Below are positions 23,096 through 34,800 of a stretch of 64,000 nt of DNA, one piece after another; position 1 is the stretch's first letter; every line of letters starts with the position of its first letter. Source of the stretch: Progne subis subis (lineage: Eukaryota > Chordata > Aves > Passeriformes > Hirundinidae); contig JAKJHU010000650.1 in NCBI GenBank assembly GCA_022316685.1, positions 62,001 to 126,000 on the forward strand, read 5' to 3'. Below the pieces are notes generated by a model. The model made no database searches and was not told the DNA's origin. It worked only from the letters and a program-made list of their open reading frames with translations. The position numbers and the translations under genes are program-made.

Positions 23096-25279
23096 TGAGT
23101 GAGGCCTGAACAGCAGGCCCTGAGCCAAAGGTGACCTCTGCATCAACCTTCCAACCAAAGGTTATCTTTGTATCTGCTCATTAGTGAAATATGCATGGTC
23201 ATTAGCACTGTCAGAGATGTATCCACTCATTAGTGAGACATGTATTGACCTTTCTGTGTTTAGAAGCTGGACAAGGCCATGAAATCTGACATCTGGCCTT
23301 CTTTGGGGCTGGATGGTCAAAGTCACCTCCCTTGGTTCCTCCTTGGGCCCTGGCCAGGCTTTGGGAGGGACCCAAGAGGAGGAGGAAACCAGCTGTTCCT
23401 GCCCTAGAAGTGCTGTCAGTTTGTTTATTCAGCACTATCAGAGCTGGGCCCTCTCCCAGCCAGGTTGGAGCCTCACCTGTGGCTGGAGGCACCTGCAGCA
23501 ATTCCCAGTGTCCGGGAGTGGCTCTCCAGTCCTTGGCTGGGACAGCTTCCCCAGCTGCTGTGTGCATGTGGGTGATGGGAAAGTCTGAGGGGAACTGCTG
23601 ATGGATCTTTCTCAATCCCTGCAGGCAATCTTTGGTAGTGATGGTTGGGTGCCTTGCTGAGCTGCTCCTTTTGTGCTCCTTTGCTGCTTTGAGCTGTAGT
23701 AAATGACACTGATTCCTTCAGGTGGTGTTGGTGTCTTTGGTGCTTTGGCGCTAAAATGCATCCAAAAATTGCATATGGAAAAAGGAAAAGAACTGTGGGT
23801 TTGGGAAGACGAGGATGGATTTTGGTCACACAATGTTGGAAACAGCACCAACAGAAGGAACAGAACCACTGTCAAACTCCTCTGGCCCAAAGGCACTGGG
23901 GACACAACAGCAGCACAGCAAGGAGCCCTGGATCCATCATCAACCCACAGTGGGAAATAGGAAATCAGACCTTTGGTACTGGGAATGGGAGCTGGGGTGT
24001 GTGGAGACTGCCCATAAACAGATTCCTAAATGATGGTTTGGGTCCTGTTTCCAGGCAATAATGATGCCTCTCTTGAGGGTACTTCAGCAACATCCACAAA
24101 GAAGAGCTGGGGGCAAGAGAACATTTTCTCCCCAGAGAGTGCCTTTGCTCTCAGAAAACCAAAGATTCTGGTTCACCCTGTGCCCCATGTGTGCTGCCTT
24201 GTCTGTGGAGTTTACATTAACAAACTAAATCCATTAATAGATGAAGTAAAAAGAGATGCTATTAAAATACCCAATAGCACATCCACTGAGCTCCAACAAA
24301 CACAAATGGGGCTCTACAGAACTGCATGGCCTTGGATTATCTGCTTGCCCTCTAGAGAGGAGCTTGTGCTATTCTAGGAAGGAATGTTGCAGGAATCACT
24401 GTTGGGTTTGAAGTCCAACAATCAGGAATCACCTCAACAGAAAAGCAGGAGAAGAGAGGCAGAAAGAAGAAAATTCTTCATGGTGGGATTGGCTTCCAAA
24501 TTGGAGGCTGCTGCAAAATGCAGTCGGGGCACTCACTGTAATCATTGCAGTGTGATAACTTGGTGTGTTATGATTCCATGTTAGATTTTTAACACTTCGT
24601 TCTGGGAAATGGAGTATTGAGACTTGTCTAAAAAGAGACACAGTCTCAAGAAAACAGGGACATTTGATAAAGAACAGAGAACAGCAACTAATTAGGCATG
24701 TTTTGAAAGGAATGCAAATTATAGCTCTGAGTAATGAACGTGGAAGCATGTAATTGAAGAAGAGATGTTAGGCATAATACCTAAATCTAAACTCTGTTAT
24801 CAAAAGAATTGTTATGAAGGTTGTAGTTCATCGGTAGGTCAAAGCACTGACTGAAGTACTGAGACCTGAACAACAGGCCCTGAGCCAAAGCTGACCTCTA
24901 GATGAACCTTCCAACCAAATGGTTTATTCCCATCTGCTCATTAACAAAGCATTATTAGCAATATGATCTCTGTATGTGTTCATTGGTGAAACATGGATTT
25001 ATCTTTCTATATTGGGAAACCAGACCCAATCTGGCTTTGTCTGGGGCTGTAGGATCTAAGCCAACTCCCTGGTTCCTCCTTGAGCCCTGGCCAGGCTTTG
25101 GGAGAAACCAACCAGGAGAATGAAACCAGATGTTCCCGCACTAGGAGTGATGTCAGCTTCTTTGATTAACAGTGTAAAAGCTGGGCCCTCTCCCAGCGAG
25201 GCTGGAGCCTCCTTGTCTGCAAAGGTGGGTGCACCTGCAGGAATTCCCAGTGTCTGGGAGTGGTTCTCCTGTGCTTGGC
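23096..25279 (+). mobile_element. ERV-like block, left copy (LTR-like ends, no intact gene)
   Basis: Two similar stretches, about 23096-23757 and 24859-25279 (start CCTGAACARCAGGCCCTGAG), bracket about 1.1 kb of other sequence. The same arrangement recurs at 39780-41970 in the same orientation, with the inner sequence also alike. This looks like a provirus with LTRs and decayed inside. A 115-codon frame at 24030-24377 has no recognised domain. The right LTR-like stretch is cut by the LTR at 25280. Confidence 0.5.
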
Positions 25280-26561
25280 TGTGAAAGGGTTAAAAGAACT
25301 GTGCCTGGGCATCCTTGGGCAAGAATAAGATACACCTGGAAGCTAGCAAATGTTCACCACAAGCTTAAGACACAGGATGAAACTTGTCAAGAAATAGGGA
25401 ACAAAACTTGCAGAAATGAAGGACAGAGCTTGCTAAAACCAGTGAGGAAGTCGCTGAAATGGCAAACTGGAGACTGTGCATACTAGAGGAGAAAGATGAA
25501 AAGGGCACAGTGATGGAGATGTCCAGCCTTCATCAGGGGACCACCGAGGAGTGTGGTGGTGCAGAACTGTTTTATTAGGTTTTTGTAAGAAGTTTATGTT
25601 ATGGTTCATTTCACTGTATCCCCAATTTTGTATCCCTTTTGTGTCATCTGTATAATAAGGTGTTTTGTGTCAATTATCCCACCCCTCACATGGCATGTAA
25701 CATCCCCTCTGCCCCCCCTCACTCTGGGGCAGCCTGTCTATCACTCCAGAGGTCCCTCCCAGATTGCGAAACCTCAGGGAGAGGGCTTCAGGTAGATAGG
25801 TAGCCTGGGGGAATTCTTTTCCTCTGGAGGTGGTTGGTCCGAGGCTTGGGGGTGGGCACACCTTGTTACCCCCTGAATCCCCTGATTTGCTGTCTTGTTG
25901 TATCCTCCCTGGAACCCCTCCCCCGCTTATAAGGTAGAGGAGGGAGATTCGAACTCTCTCCCAGAAGCTCTCCCAGCAGCTCTCTCCGAGCAGCTGCTCG
26001 CTCAGCTGCTCCTCGCTCAGCTGCTCAGCTCCCAGCCTCTGAGCTCTCGCCTCTGAGCTCGGAGCTCTCTGCTTCTCAACTCTGGAGCTAATAACATCTT
26101 TTAACCTGCTAAGCTGAGAGCCAGCCTTTTCTCTTCTGCTGCTGTTGACTGTCTCAACATACGGGTCCAACTGCTAAGCCGAAGCCGAAATGAACTGGAA
26201 ACATCTGTATCTGTGTTGACCGAGCTAGCCAGAGGTCCTCTCCCGCCCGGAGTGGGGAAAAAACCAGATACAGAGGAGGACGCGGAGCCTTCCTCAGTGC
26301 CACCACCAGGATGTTGAACCTGTGCCTCACCTATGCTAATGATAGTAATGAGTTCTAAGAAATAGTTTACATAACCCCACCTTTTCTAAGGAGAACTACG
26401 ACTATGCATAAAGTGTAACCATATATTGTCATCTGCTGTGTGCCTGTGTGTGTGCTGTTGGGAGGAGATATCCCTGCACACCCGGTGTGCTGAATAAAGC
26501 AAATCCCCGCTTCTTGGACTTTGTCTCAGAAGTGTCTCTTGGCCCAGTTTGGGACGATTCA
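25280..26561 (+). mobile_element. ERVK-type LTR split by a nested LTR
   Basis: The outer LTR runs 25280-25551 and resumes at 26279-26561. It starts TGTGAAAGGG and ends GGGACGATTCA, with AATAAAGC (about 26493) and the CTTCTTGGAC...GTCTCTTGGCCCAG U5 typical of avian ERVK LTRs. A second LTR lies inside it with a perfect 6-bp target duplication, so the outer LTR is the older insertion. Confidence 0.65.
25552..26272 (+). mobile_element. Solo LTR with 6-bp target duplication GAGGAG
   Basis: 721 bp, starting TGTGGTGGTGC and ending CAGATACA. GAGGAG flanks it at 25546-25551 and 26273-26278. It carries a TATA-like TTATAAGG (about 25927) and a CTGAG-rich U3/R. It shares its family with the solo LTR at 47340-48018; the copy here has CTAATAACATC where the other has AATAAACATC, so its poly(A) signal is damaged. 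Confidence 0.85.
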
Positions 26562-26569
26562 CTTCCAGG

Positions 26570-26830
26570 GGGTTCTGTCAAGTCCCAGTGGAACCTTGGT
26601 GCCATATTGTTCCACAGCCTCACAATGCTCTCCTGGCTTCCATGGGCTCCCTCTGTGACTCACTGCAGCCTTGGTTCCATCAGGGTCTCTTGGGTTCCAT
26701 GGTGCACAAGCCTTTGTCACATCTGAGCCTTGCTTCCAGGAGTTCCATCGACTGACAGTGGCCGTCTGCATTCCATGAGGCCCAGCTAGATCACAGCAGA
26801 GCCTTGCTTTCATCAGGCTCCAATACCTGT
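26570..26830. repeat. Degenerate short-period repeat rich in TTCCAT and GCCTTG
   Basis: Phrases of the type GAGCCTTGCTTCCA and GGTTCCATCAGGGTC recur at irregular spacing of about 50-75 bases. It may be a decayed satellite; no coding signal. Confidence 0.35.
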
Positions 26831-27012
26831 TCTGCCAACTGACGGGGGTGATTTAAAGAACACAGAAACTGATGGAAAGAATGGTCTTATTCTACTGTGA
26901 ATATTGAGGCAACAAAAATGAAAAATTATACATTCAATAAAACTATGTGCTTGGCTTTTGCAACAAGCAAAAAGAAAGCAAGGCAATGCACCTAATCATT
27001 ATTATACAAGAG

Positions 27013-27649
27013 TGTCTTGGTTTGAAAAAGACAGTTGTCTGCTAAGGAGAGGCAAAGCCTCTGGGTTATTATAATTTAGAAGATTAAAAAAAAAAACTTT
27101 CGGTCAGAGCTATAGGGAAAAGGAATAACAGTCCTTTACTAGTAAATATAACAGGACAGACAAACAACAACAGCACTTATAATAACAGTAAAACAGAACC
27201 AAGAACCCTGAGGGCAAACGGTGGCAAAGTTCGTCACTGATGGCTGCAAGCTGGAAGCGATGGATTTGTCCTCAGCAGGCAGGCAGGGGGGTGCCCCGGC
27301 AGGCAAAGTGGGCAGTGCCGAAGAACTCGCAGCGGCTGGACCCCGGGCTGACCCAAAATCCAGCAGGGTAACGAAGAAACTCCGAATTCCTGGGCGCTTA
27401 ACAGATGATAGAATTCCCAGGACCAAACTCCTCCGTTAGCTGTGGACTCCAGGCAGCCACCCGTAGTCCGACCGTCCTCCCCGGGAAAGCTGAGAGAAGT
27501 GAGGCCACCCCCTAGCTCTCTCCGGAGCCTCCTCCCTTCCCCAAAACTAAGTGATCAACTTCTTTTGTCAGGTTAAGCACCGCTTAAACTGCCCCTACTT
27601 AAACGGGGCGGGGGTGAAAAAATTCTACAGGAGAACTTAACCCTCAACA
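27013..27649 (-). repeat. 3' LTR of ERVL A
   Basis: 637 bp, TGTTGAGGG...CAAGACA on the minus strand, with a minus-strand AATAAA near 27135. The polypurine tract GGGGTGGATAA (minus) adjoins its internal end at 27650-27660. Same family as the solo LTR at 43647-44334, but lacking about 40 bases near its outer end. Confidence 0.85.
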
Positions 27650-27757
27650 TTATCCACCCCGAATTTTTCCCACCCTAACATATTATATTGAATTTAAAAC
27701 TTTAAATAATATACATATATATACACGTGAATATAAATACAGACACAGTCACAGTAT

Positions 27758-28654
27758 TCACCGAAAAACAAGGTCCCCTTGAGGTATGCAGCGGGTCTCT
27801 CCATCCTTTTGCATCACCCACCATGTGCAGCCAGGTCCCTGAGCAAAAACCACCCCACGAGCGGGATTGTCTTTGCTGGAGGCAGAATTAATCCAGACAG
27901 TTTTTCCCAACATTCCTCTCATGTGTACCACTGGAACCTTATCTCCATCTCTTGTTCTCAGGGGCTCAGACTGGGCAGGGCCTGCTCGGTTGGTGGAACC
28001 TCGAGTGTTCACTAACCAGGTGGCCTTTGCTAAATTAATCTCCCAGTTCTTGAAAGTCCCCCCACCCAGTGCCTTCAAAGTGGTTTTAAGCAGGCCATTG
28101 CACCGTTCAACTTTCCCGGCTGCTGGCGCATGATAAGGAATATGGTACACCCACTCAATGCCATGTTCTCTAGCCCAGGTGTTTATAAGGCTGTTCTTGA
28201 AATGAGTCCCATTGTCTGACTCAATCCTCTCAGGGGTACCATGTCTCCACAGGATTTGCTTTTCAAGGCCCAGGATGGTGTTCCGGGCAGTAGCGTGAGG
28301 CACAGGGTAGGTCTCCAACCATCCAGTGGTGGCTTCCACCATGGTCAGCACATAGCGCTTGCCTTGGCGGGTTTGGGGAAGGGTGATGTAGTCAATCTGC
28401 CAGGCTTCCCCGTACTTATACTTGGACCATCGCCCGCCATACCATAGGAGCTTCACCCACTTGGCCTGCTTGATGGCAGCACACGTCTCACAGTCATGGA
28501 TAACCTGAGAAATACTCTCCATGGTTAGATCCACCCCTCGGTCTCGTGCCCACTTATAGGTGGCATCTCTGCCCTGATGGCCTGAGGCATCATGGGCCCA
28601 TCGAGCTAGGAACAACTCTCCCTTGTGTTCCCAATCTAAGTTTATCTTTGACAC
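27758..28654 (-). pseudogene. ERVL A integrase region, 298-codon open frame
   Basis: This frame keeps all features of a retroviral integrase: zinc-binding His21, His26, Cys55, Cys58, and the catalytic triad Asp88, Asp147, Glu183, with 35 residues between the last two (DD35E). It then covers the C-terminal DNA-binding part to a stop next to the LTR. The enzyme would cut and join proviral DNA ends into the host genome. The frame starts within pol, so it would need the upstream gag-pol context, which is broken. The frame itself is uninterrupted. Confidence 0.85.
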
Positions 28655-30602
28655 CTCTATCTTTGCAGCTTGATCTACCTGCTCGTTGTTTCGGTGCTCC
28701 TCATTAGCCCGACTCTTGGGGACATGGGCATCTACATGACGGACTTTGACAGGTAGCTTCTCTACCCTAGTGGCAATGTCCTTCCACTCATCTGCAGCCT
28801 AGATTGGCTTTCCTCTACGCTGCCAATTGGCCTTTTCCACCTGTCCAGCCAACCCCATAGAGCATTGGCTACCATCCACGAATCAGTGTAGAGGTAGAGC
28901 TTTGGCCACTTCTCTCTTTCAGCAATGTCCAGGGCCAGTTGAACAGCTTTGAGTTCAGCAAGTTGGCTTGACCCACCTTCTCCTTCAGTGGCTTCTGCAA
29001 ACCTGTCGTGTGGGGCTCCATACGGCTGCTTTCTACTTCCGGTTCAATCCCTACGATGTGGCAGGAACCGTCAGTGAAAAGAGCATAGCGTGTTTCTTCT
29101 GCTGGTAGTTGGTTGTATGGTGGACCCTCTTCTGCACGTGTCACTTGGTCCTGCTCCTCTTCATCTGTGAGACCAAAGTTCTCACCTTCCGGCCAGTTTG
29201 TAATTATCTCCAAAATCCCAGGGCGATTTGGGTTTCCAATGCGGGCGCGCTGAGTGATGAGGGCAATCCATTTGCTCCACGTGGCGTCGGTGGCATGATG
29301 GGTGGAGGGAACCTTTCCTTTAAACATCCACCCCAGCACTGGTAGTCGAGGAGCCAGCAGGAGTTGTGCTTCTGTGCCAATCACCTCTGAGGCAGCTTGA
29401 ACTCCTTCATAGGCGGCCAAGATTTCCTTCTCTGTTGGAGTGTAGTTGGCTTCGACCCTCTGTAGCTTCGGCTCCAGCATCCCAGTGGTCGGCCCCGAGT
29501 CTCCCCAGGCACCTTCTGCCAAAGGCTCCAGGACAGGCCATTGTTCCCGGCTGCTGAGTAGAGCACGTTCTCACATCTGGTCCTGTCCTGACTGGGCCAA
29601 GGGCTACTGCATGAGCGATTTCCTGCTTGATCTGGGCAAAGGCTTGTTGCTGTTCAGGGCCCCAGTGGAAATCGTTCTTCTTGCGGGTGACCAGGTAGAG
29701 AGGGCTCACAATCTGGCTGTACTCAGGAATGTGCATCCTCCAGAAAACCTATGGCGCCTAGGAAAGCTTGTGTTTCCTTCTTGCTGGTCGGTGGAGACAT
29801 TGCGGTGATCTTATTGATGACTTCAGTGGGAATCTGCCGCCGTCCATCTTGCCACTTTACTCCCAGGAACTGGATCTCTCGGGCAGGTCCCTTGACCTTG
29901 CTCTGCTTGATGGCAAAACCAGCTTTCAGGAGAATTTGGATGATCTTCTCTCCTTTCTCAAACACTTCCATTGCCGTGTTCCCCCCACACATGATGTCAT
30001 CGATATACTGTAGGTGCTCTGGAGCCTCACCCTTTTCCAGTGCAGCCTGGGATCAGTCCATGGCAGATGGTGGGGCTGTGTTTCCACCCCTGGGGCAGTC
30101 GGTTCCAGGTGTACTGCACGCCCCTCCAGGTGAAAGCAAACTGAGGCCTGCATTCTGCAGCCAGAGGAATGGAGAAAAATGCATTAGCAATGTCAATGGT
30201 GGCGTACCATTTTGCTGCCTTGGACTCCAGCTCGTACTGGAGTTCCAGCATGTCCGGCACAGCAGCGCTCAATGGTGGAGTCACTTCGTTCAAGGCACGG
30301 TAGTCCACAGTCAATCTCTATTCTCCGTCAGACTTGTGCACAGGCCAGATGGGGCTGTTGAAGGGTGAATGGGTTTTGCTGACCACCCCTTGGCTCTCCA
30401 GCTCACGGATCATCTTGTGGATGGGGATCACGGCATCTCGATTTGTCCGATACTGTCGGCGGTGCACCGTCGAGGTGGCAACTGGAACTCGTTGCTCTTC
30501 TACCTTTAGGAGTCCTACTGCAGATGGGTTCTCCGACAGTCCAGGCAAGCTATTCAATTTCTTAATGCCTCTGCCTCCACAGCTGCTATTCCAAAAGCCC
30601 AC
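28655..30602 (-). pseudogene. ERVL A reverse transcriptase and RNase H, frameshifted
   Basis: Pieces in order: the RT start region (about 30602-30318), palm and fingers with the WYATIDIANAFFSIP motif (about 30225-30180), a YIDD active-site segment (about 30005), connection domain, and RNase H with ALFTDGSC (about 29085-29060). The parts lie in different frames because of small insertions and deletions near 30050, 29740, 29580 and in RNase H near 29030. The nucleotide sequence is nearly the same as that of ERVL C at 52313-54000. Confidence 0.85.
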
Positions 30603-30940
30603 TTGAGTCCTTTAGAGTCTTTGTAATAACCATTCCGGAGGAAGTCTATGCCCAAAATACACGGGGCCCCTGAGCCAGTCACAATTGGATGTTTCTGCCA
30701 CTCCTTCCCGGTCAGGCTCACCTCGGCTTCTAACAGAGTCAATTCCTGTGATCCCCCCGTCACCCCGGCAATGGAAATAGGTTCTGTCCCCACATATTCC
30801 GATGGTATCAGTGTACACTGCAAACCAGTATCAACCAAAGCTTCATATTTCTGTGGCTCTGATGTGCCAGGCCATCGGACCCACACCGTCCAATAGACCC
30901 GGTTTTCCCGTGCCTCTCCCTGGCTAGAGGCAGGGCCCCT
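30554..30940 (-). pseudogene. ERVL A protease, in frame after the gag stop
   Basis: The frame continues directly from the gag TAG (30943-30941) with no further stop, in the same register as gag. It encodes an aspartic protease with the active-site sequence ALVDTG (here followed by LQCTL) and a flap-like segment, then a GIDFL segment. Expression would need read-through of the TAG. Confidence 0.75.
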
Positions 30941-31463
30941 CTAGCACCGGTCATTATTCCCTTCCTGGGCATACATGGTAGAGGTTCCTTCACAGGGATC
31001 TGACATATCCTCACTTCTATAATACCTGGCAGCTTGGTCATGTGATGTTGAGGCTACCTTCATCTTAGTGGAACCCCCTCGGTTAGTGTTTCTCTCCTTG
31101 AGCTCACGCACCCGTGCTGCCAGGGCAGAAGTGGGTTTCCCATGCCACCTTCCCATGTCTTCCCCATGGTCACTCAGAAAGAACCACAGGTCAGCTCGTG
31201 GGGTGTACCCTCTCTTTCTAGCTGGGGGCCGTTGAGCTCTGACTCTGGGGCCTGTAACTCGCACCGGTGCCACACAGGAACTGTTCCTCCTCATCTCCTC
31301 CCACACCTCCCTTATCTCCTCTGTCACCTCCTCCATCTTCTCCCTGAGTTCCTTAGCCACGGCAGAGACCTGAGCCTGCATTGGGCCACTGATCATGCTC
31401 TCATAATTTCTAAGCTTGTTGGCTACAGAACCCACTGTCTCTCGGTTGTTATCGGCATTAATT
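30941..31463 (-). pseudogene. ERVL A gag, C-terminal part
   Basis: About 165 codons after the first ATG (31435), with the frame open further upstream until the next LTR at 31464. It has a charged, coiled-coil-like stretch (KELREKMEEVTEEIREVWEE) and a C-terminal region that aligns with ERVL C near 51690-51860. It ends in TAG at 30943-30941. No zinc knuckle is seen, in keeping with ERVL/spuma-type gag. Confidence 0.75.
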
Positions 31464-31946
31464 TGTTGGGAAGGATGAAGCCAGAAAGCCCTATAAATAT
31501 GATTGCTTGGATTCTGAGAATGTAAGACCTGTAACTGAGATAGAATTGAAAGTAAGTTTTGATGTTTAAAATGTCCTAGCTACTAGATGCCTGAGAAAAC
31601 AACCCCAATGTATGATTCATCCCACACATGTAACTCTCCCTAAAGTAGCAAGTGTCTGTAGCCCCATTGGCACAAGCCTGCTACAGCCCACCTCGAGACC
31701 CCTTATCAGAGGGCTGCAAGAGTGGGCCGCGCTCTTTCTCCTTCTCTCTTGTCTCTGTGTGCTCTCCTCCTTTGCTCTTCTCTTTTGCATCTTGCTCTTG
31801 GAATTTCTTTATCACTCACTGCCCCCATCTACCAAGGCCATGCTGCAGCGGCGCCTGGCAGCTCTGGGCAAAGCCTCACTCTCTACACAATAAACCGCTC
31901 CTGCTACAACCCAACTTCAGAGGTCTCTCGTCCAGACCCATACACA
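31464..31946 (+). mobile_element. LTR of another ERV, plus strand
   Basis: Starts TGTTGGGAAGG and ends near CCAGACCCATACACA, with AATAAACC near 31889 followed by a GAGGTCTCTCGTCC-type U5. It abuts ERVL A gag on the left, but gag does not resume on the right, and no target duplication was found. So it either came with a deletion or marks a recombination joint. Confidence 0.6.
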
Positions 31947-32654
31947 CCGTCCTGGAGTCCTCAAAAGCAGGAGGGAAGAAGGTATTTTTTCTACACTCCT
32001 CCATGCCAAAGTTCAACATCCTGAGAAGGAGCTGAAGCTGTGGCAGAGCTGGTAAAATCCCCAGAGAAAGGAACAACCAAGTGACATCACTGAGAACTTC
32101 TGCAGAGCTGCTGAGCTGGCACAGCCTGGGCACATCTGACTGACACGGCAGCACTTGAGACTAGAAAATCCCCATCCCAAATTTTAACAGCAGCGTCTCC
32201 TGACATTTCCCTCCTTGGGGAGCTGTAGAGCTTCCTCCCTGCAGTGGGGACACCCTCAAGGTCACTGCTTGGGCTGAGCCAAAGAGATTTGCCCACAGTT
32301 GTTGGTCTGGATGAGTGACATCAATCTCTGCTTAATAACTGGTTTTTCTTTAATTCAAATTGCGTACAAATTGCTTCCTGTTTTACCCTGAGTGACCCTG
32401 CAGAGGAATAGGGCATCTTTCATGTAGTTCCACAAGCTCAAGGTTCTCATTTCATGAGGAATCTGGGAGGCAGATGGCCTTGTAAGAAGGATAAAAGCAG
32501 AGGGAATGGACTAGAAATTATTAGAAACAATTCCCCTTCTTCCAGACAAAGTCCACCAAGTCATTCCCTGCATTTCTCCTTTTCAGATTCTTTCTCTCAT
32601 CTCCTCTGGGAGGTCCAGCTTTATTACATTATGATCGTAGGCTGGAGACAGACA

Positions 32655-33050
32655 TAGGACAACACTCACCCAGATCATGTGCCAAACAGCAGGGTTTATT
32701 GTTCAGAGCCCCCTTTTGAAGGGTTTCAAATTGTTGGGCTGGGACAACTGATTGGTTGGGGTCTCTGCATGGCCAGCTCCCTGGCTAATGATATGTCTGT
32801 ATTCAGGGTTGAATGGCATTGGCTGGGGTGCTCTGTTTGACTATAAATCTATCCTATCATTGCTCCCCAGGGACTTGTTCACTTCTCTTCTAGAATGAAC
32901 GAGATGGGCCCAGTTGGATTTCTTATTTATGGCCAGATTTATATGTCCAGCTACAGACCTAGCTGTGCTGTGACACAGCTTGTTCTGGTGCTGATCATGA
33001 ACTGATTGTGCTCTTGATTGACAGCAGCACAGGAGATGCAGAATGATGTA
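32655..33050 (-). repeat. Possible LTR, minus strand
   Basis: A minus-strand AATAAA (plus strand GGGTTTATTGTTC near 32695) is followed by sequence with a TATA-like ACTATAAATC near 32840. Ends not defined. Confidence 0.3.
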
Positions 33051-33889
33051 AACTGGACACAGAAACCAACTGCCCCTGTCAGCCCATTTTCATGGTCTAG
33101 GTCACTTTCTAGGTGTCCATGGAGATGTGGGAATGATTAACTCTCCGTTTCTAGCTGCAGGCTCTTAGAGATTCTTTCTCTGAATTCAGTCGGGGTTGTT
33201 TTCCCTAGGAGCTCCTGGGAGCACCTCCTTTTTCTCTCAGGTTAGAACAGAAACAATGAAAACATCACCAATGGCACAGCTCCCCAGCCCAGCAGGAAAA
33301 GCAAGGACAAGTTGTCAAGTTCTCTAACATTTGACCTGCTTTACTGCAAAAGCTGTGCTGCACACACACTGTGTAAAGGCCAGAGAAGCTGCACTTGGTG
33401 GCACATCTTGTGACAGGAGCTCAACCTTGTTTTCCACAAAAGGTTCTTGAAAAAAACAGACAGGACTGTGGAGGGAATTCTTGGAAAACTGAAACAGCTT
33501 TCCAGAAATGAAATCAAAATGGAAAGGACAATCCAAGATGTTTTCCTCCTTCTCAGCTCCCCTTTTCCACCTTGCACTACATCTCCATCCATTAATTCCA
33601 AATGGATCTCACCTCCAAGATCAATGACTTAGCAAGTTTTACACACTGTGAAATACCATGAGCTACACACAGTTTGCCTTCCCCTGTTTTTGCTGGAAAG
33701 CAGTGCCGGGGACACAAGTGCAGGGCTTGGGGCTGGTACAAATCCTACAGGCAGGGAATGTGCCCCGATAGTGTTTGACCCTCAGCAGGGACAATGCACA
33801 GCAGCAAGCGCGGGGATTCCTGTGTCCCTAGTGCAGGAATCAAGACTCTGGGTCTTGTCTCAAGACGGCAAAGTCCCCGTGTTTGGACA

Positions 33890-34800
33890 GACTCAGGGGC
33901 TGTCCCCAGGGCGCGCGGGGCTCGGCCATGGGACACGGGGGGACAACGGACACACGAACACGCGGACAAACGGCCCTGGCGCTTCAGTTGCACCGGCAGC
34001 GGCGGCAGCGGTAGCAGCGGCGGTAGCAGCGGCAGCAGAGAATCCATTTGATCCACGCTTCCTTGCTTCTCCTCTCCGTCTCCCGCGGTCCCACAGCCTC
34101 TCCCGGCTTCCCTTCCCCAGTGTCCCCCTCCTTTCCCGGCCTCCCTCTCCCCATGCCGAGCCGGGCCATGCCCCCGGCCCGCCCCCGGCCCCGGGCGGGC
34201 TGCCCCGTCCCCGGCCCCGGGCGTCCCGCCGCGGTCTCGCCTTGGCCCGGCTCTGGCTGTTCTGGCGGTGGCGCTGCTGGGCCGGCATTAGCGCCAGGGC
34301 TGCGGCGGCATCGCCATCCTTTGGCTGCGCCTGTGCCGAGCCCGGCGCCCAGCGCGGCGCCCAGCCCGGCCCCGGCCCCTCCCGGCGCCCGCGGAGGACA
34401 CACACGGCGCGGCCGCTCTCGCCGCCTCCTGTGCGGATTCCCCGACTCGGGCTCCTCCGCTCGGCAGCGCGGCCGCCGGCCCCGAGCCAGCGGCATCCCG
34501 TTCGAAAGAGCGAACGCCTGGGGATGGCCGGGCCGGGCCGCTGGAGAGGCGCTCGGGGGCCGTTGCTGGCCCCGGGCCGAGCGCTGACAGCCGCGTCTCG
34601 CCGGCAGGGAAGGCGCAGGACGCCCTGCAGGAGCGGTACCGAGTGGGTTCGCTGCTCGGGCGCGGCGGCTTCGGCCGCGTCTTCGCGGCCACGCGGCTCT
34701 CGGACGGCGCCCCGGTGAGCGGCGGGGGCCGGCGACGGGCGCAGGAGGGAGGCGGTGGAGGAGGAGGAGGGGGCGGAGGAGAAGGAGGATGGGGCTGAGC
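33890..34800. promoter_or_regulatory. CpG island at the 5' end of the PIM-like gene
   Basis: Very high C+G with many CG dinucleotides, a GGCAGC-type trinucleotide-like run (about 33990-34045) and a G-rich run just after the first visible kinase exon (about 34740-34795, many GGAGG words). The position suggests the promoter and first exon of the kinase gene. Possible starts are ATGs at 34153 and 34168, but the frame link to the kinase exon is unsettled. Confidence 0.6.

Larger units (their letters stand above)
27013..31463 (-). mobile_element. ERVL provirus A, 5'-truncated, minus strand
   Basis: Reading from right to left: the C-terminal part of gag, protease, reverse transcriptase, RNase H, integrase, a polypurine tract, and a 3' LTR at 27013-27649. 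Only about 110 bases separate integrase from the LTR, so there is no env, as usual for ERVL. The 5' LTR and front of gag are absent: gag is cut at 31463 where another LTR begins. pol carries frameshifts (for example an extra base near 30050) and stops. Confidence 0.9.

Noticed and set aside
33648..34718. 356-codon open frame upstream of the PIM-like kinase as a separate gene
   Set aside because: It lies in a CpG island, is Arg/Pro/Ala-rich and ends inside the kinase exon in the wrong register. It may be 5' sequence of the kinase gene, so it is treated there and not as its own gene.
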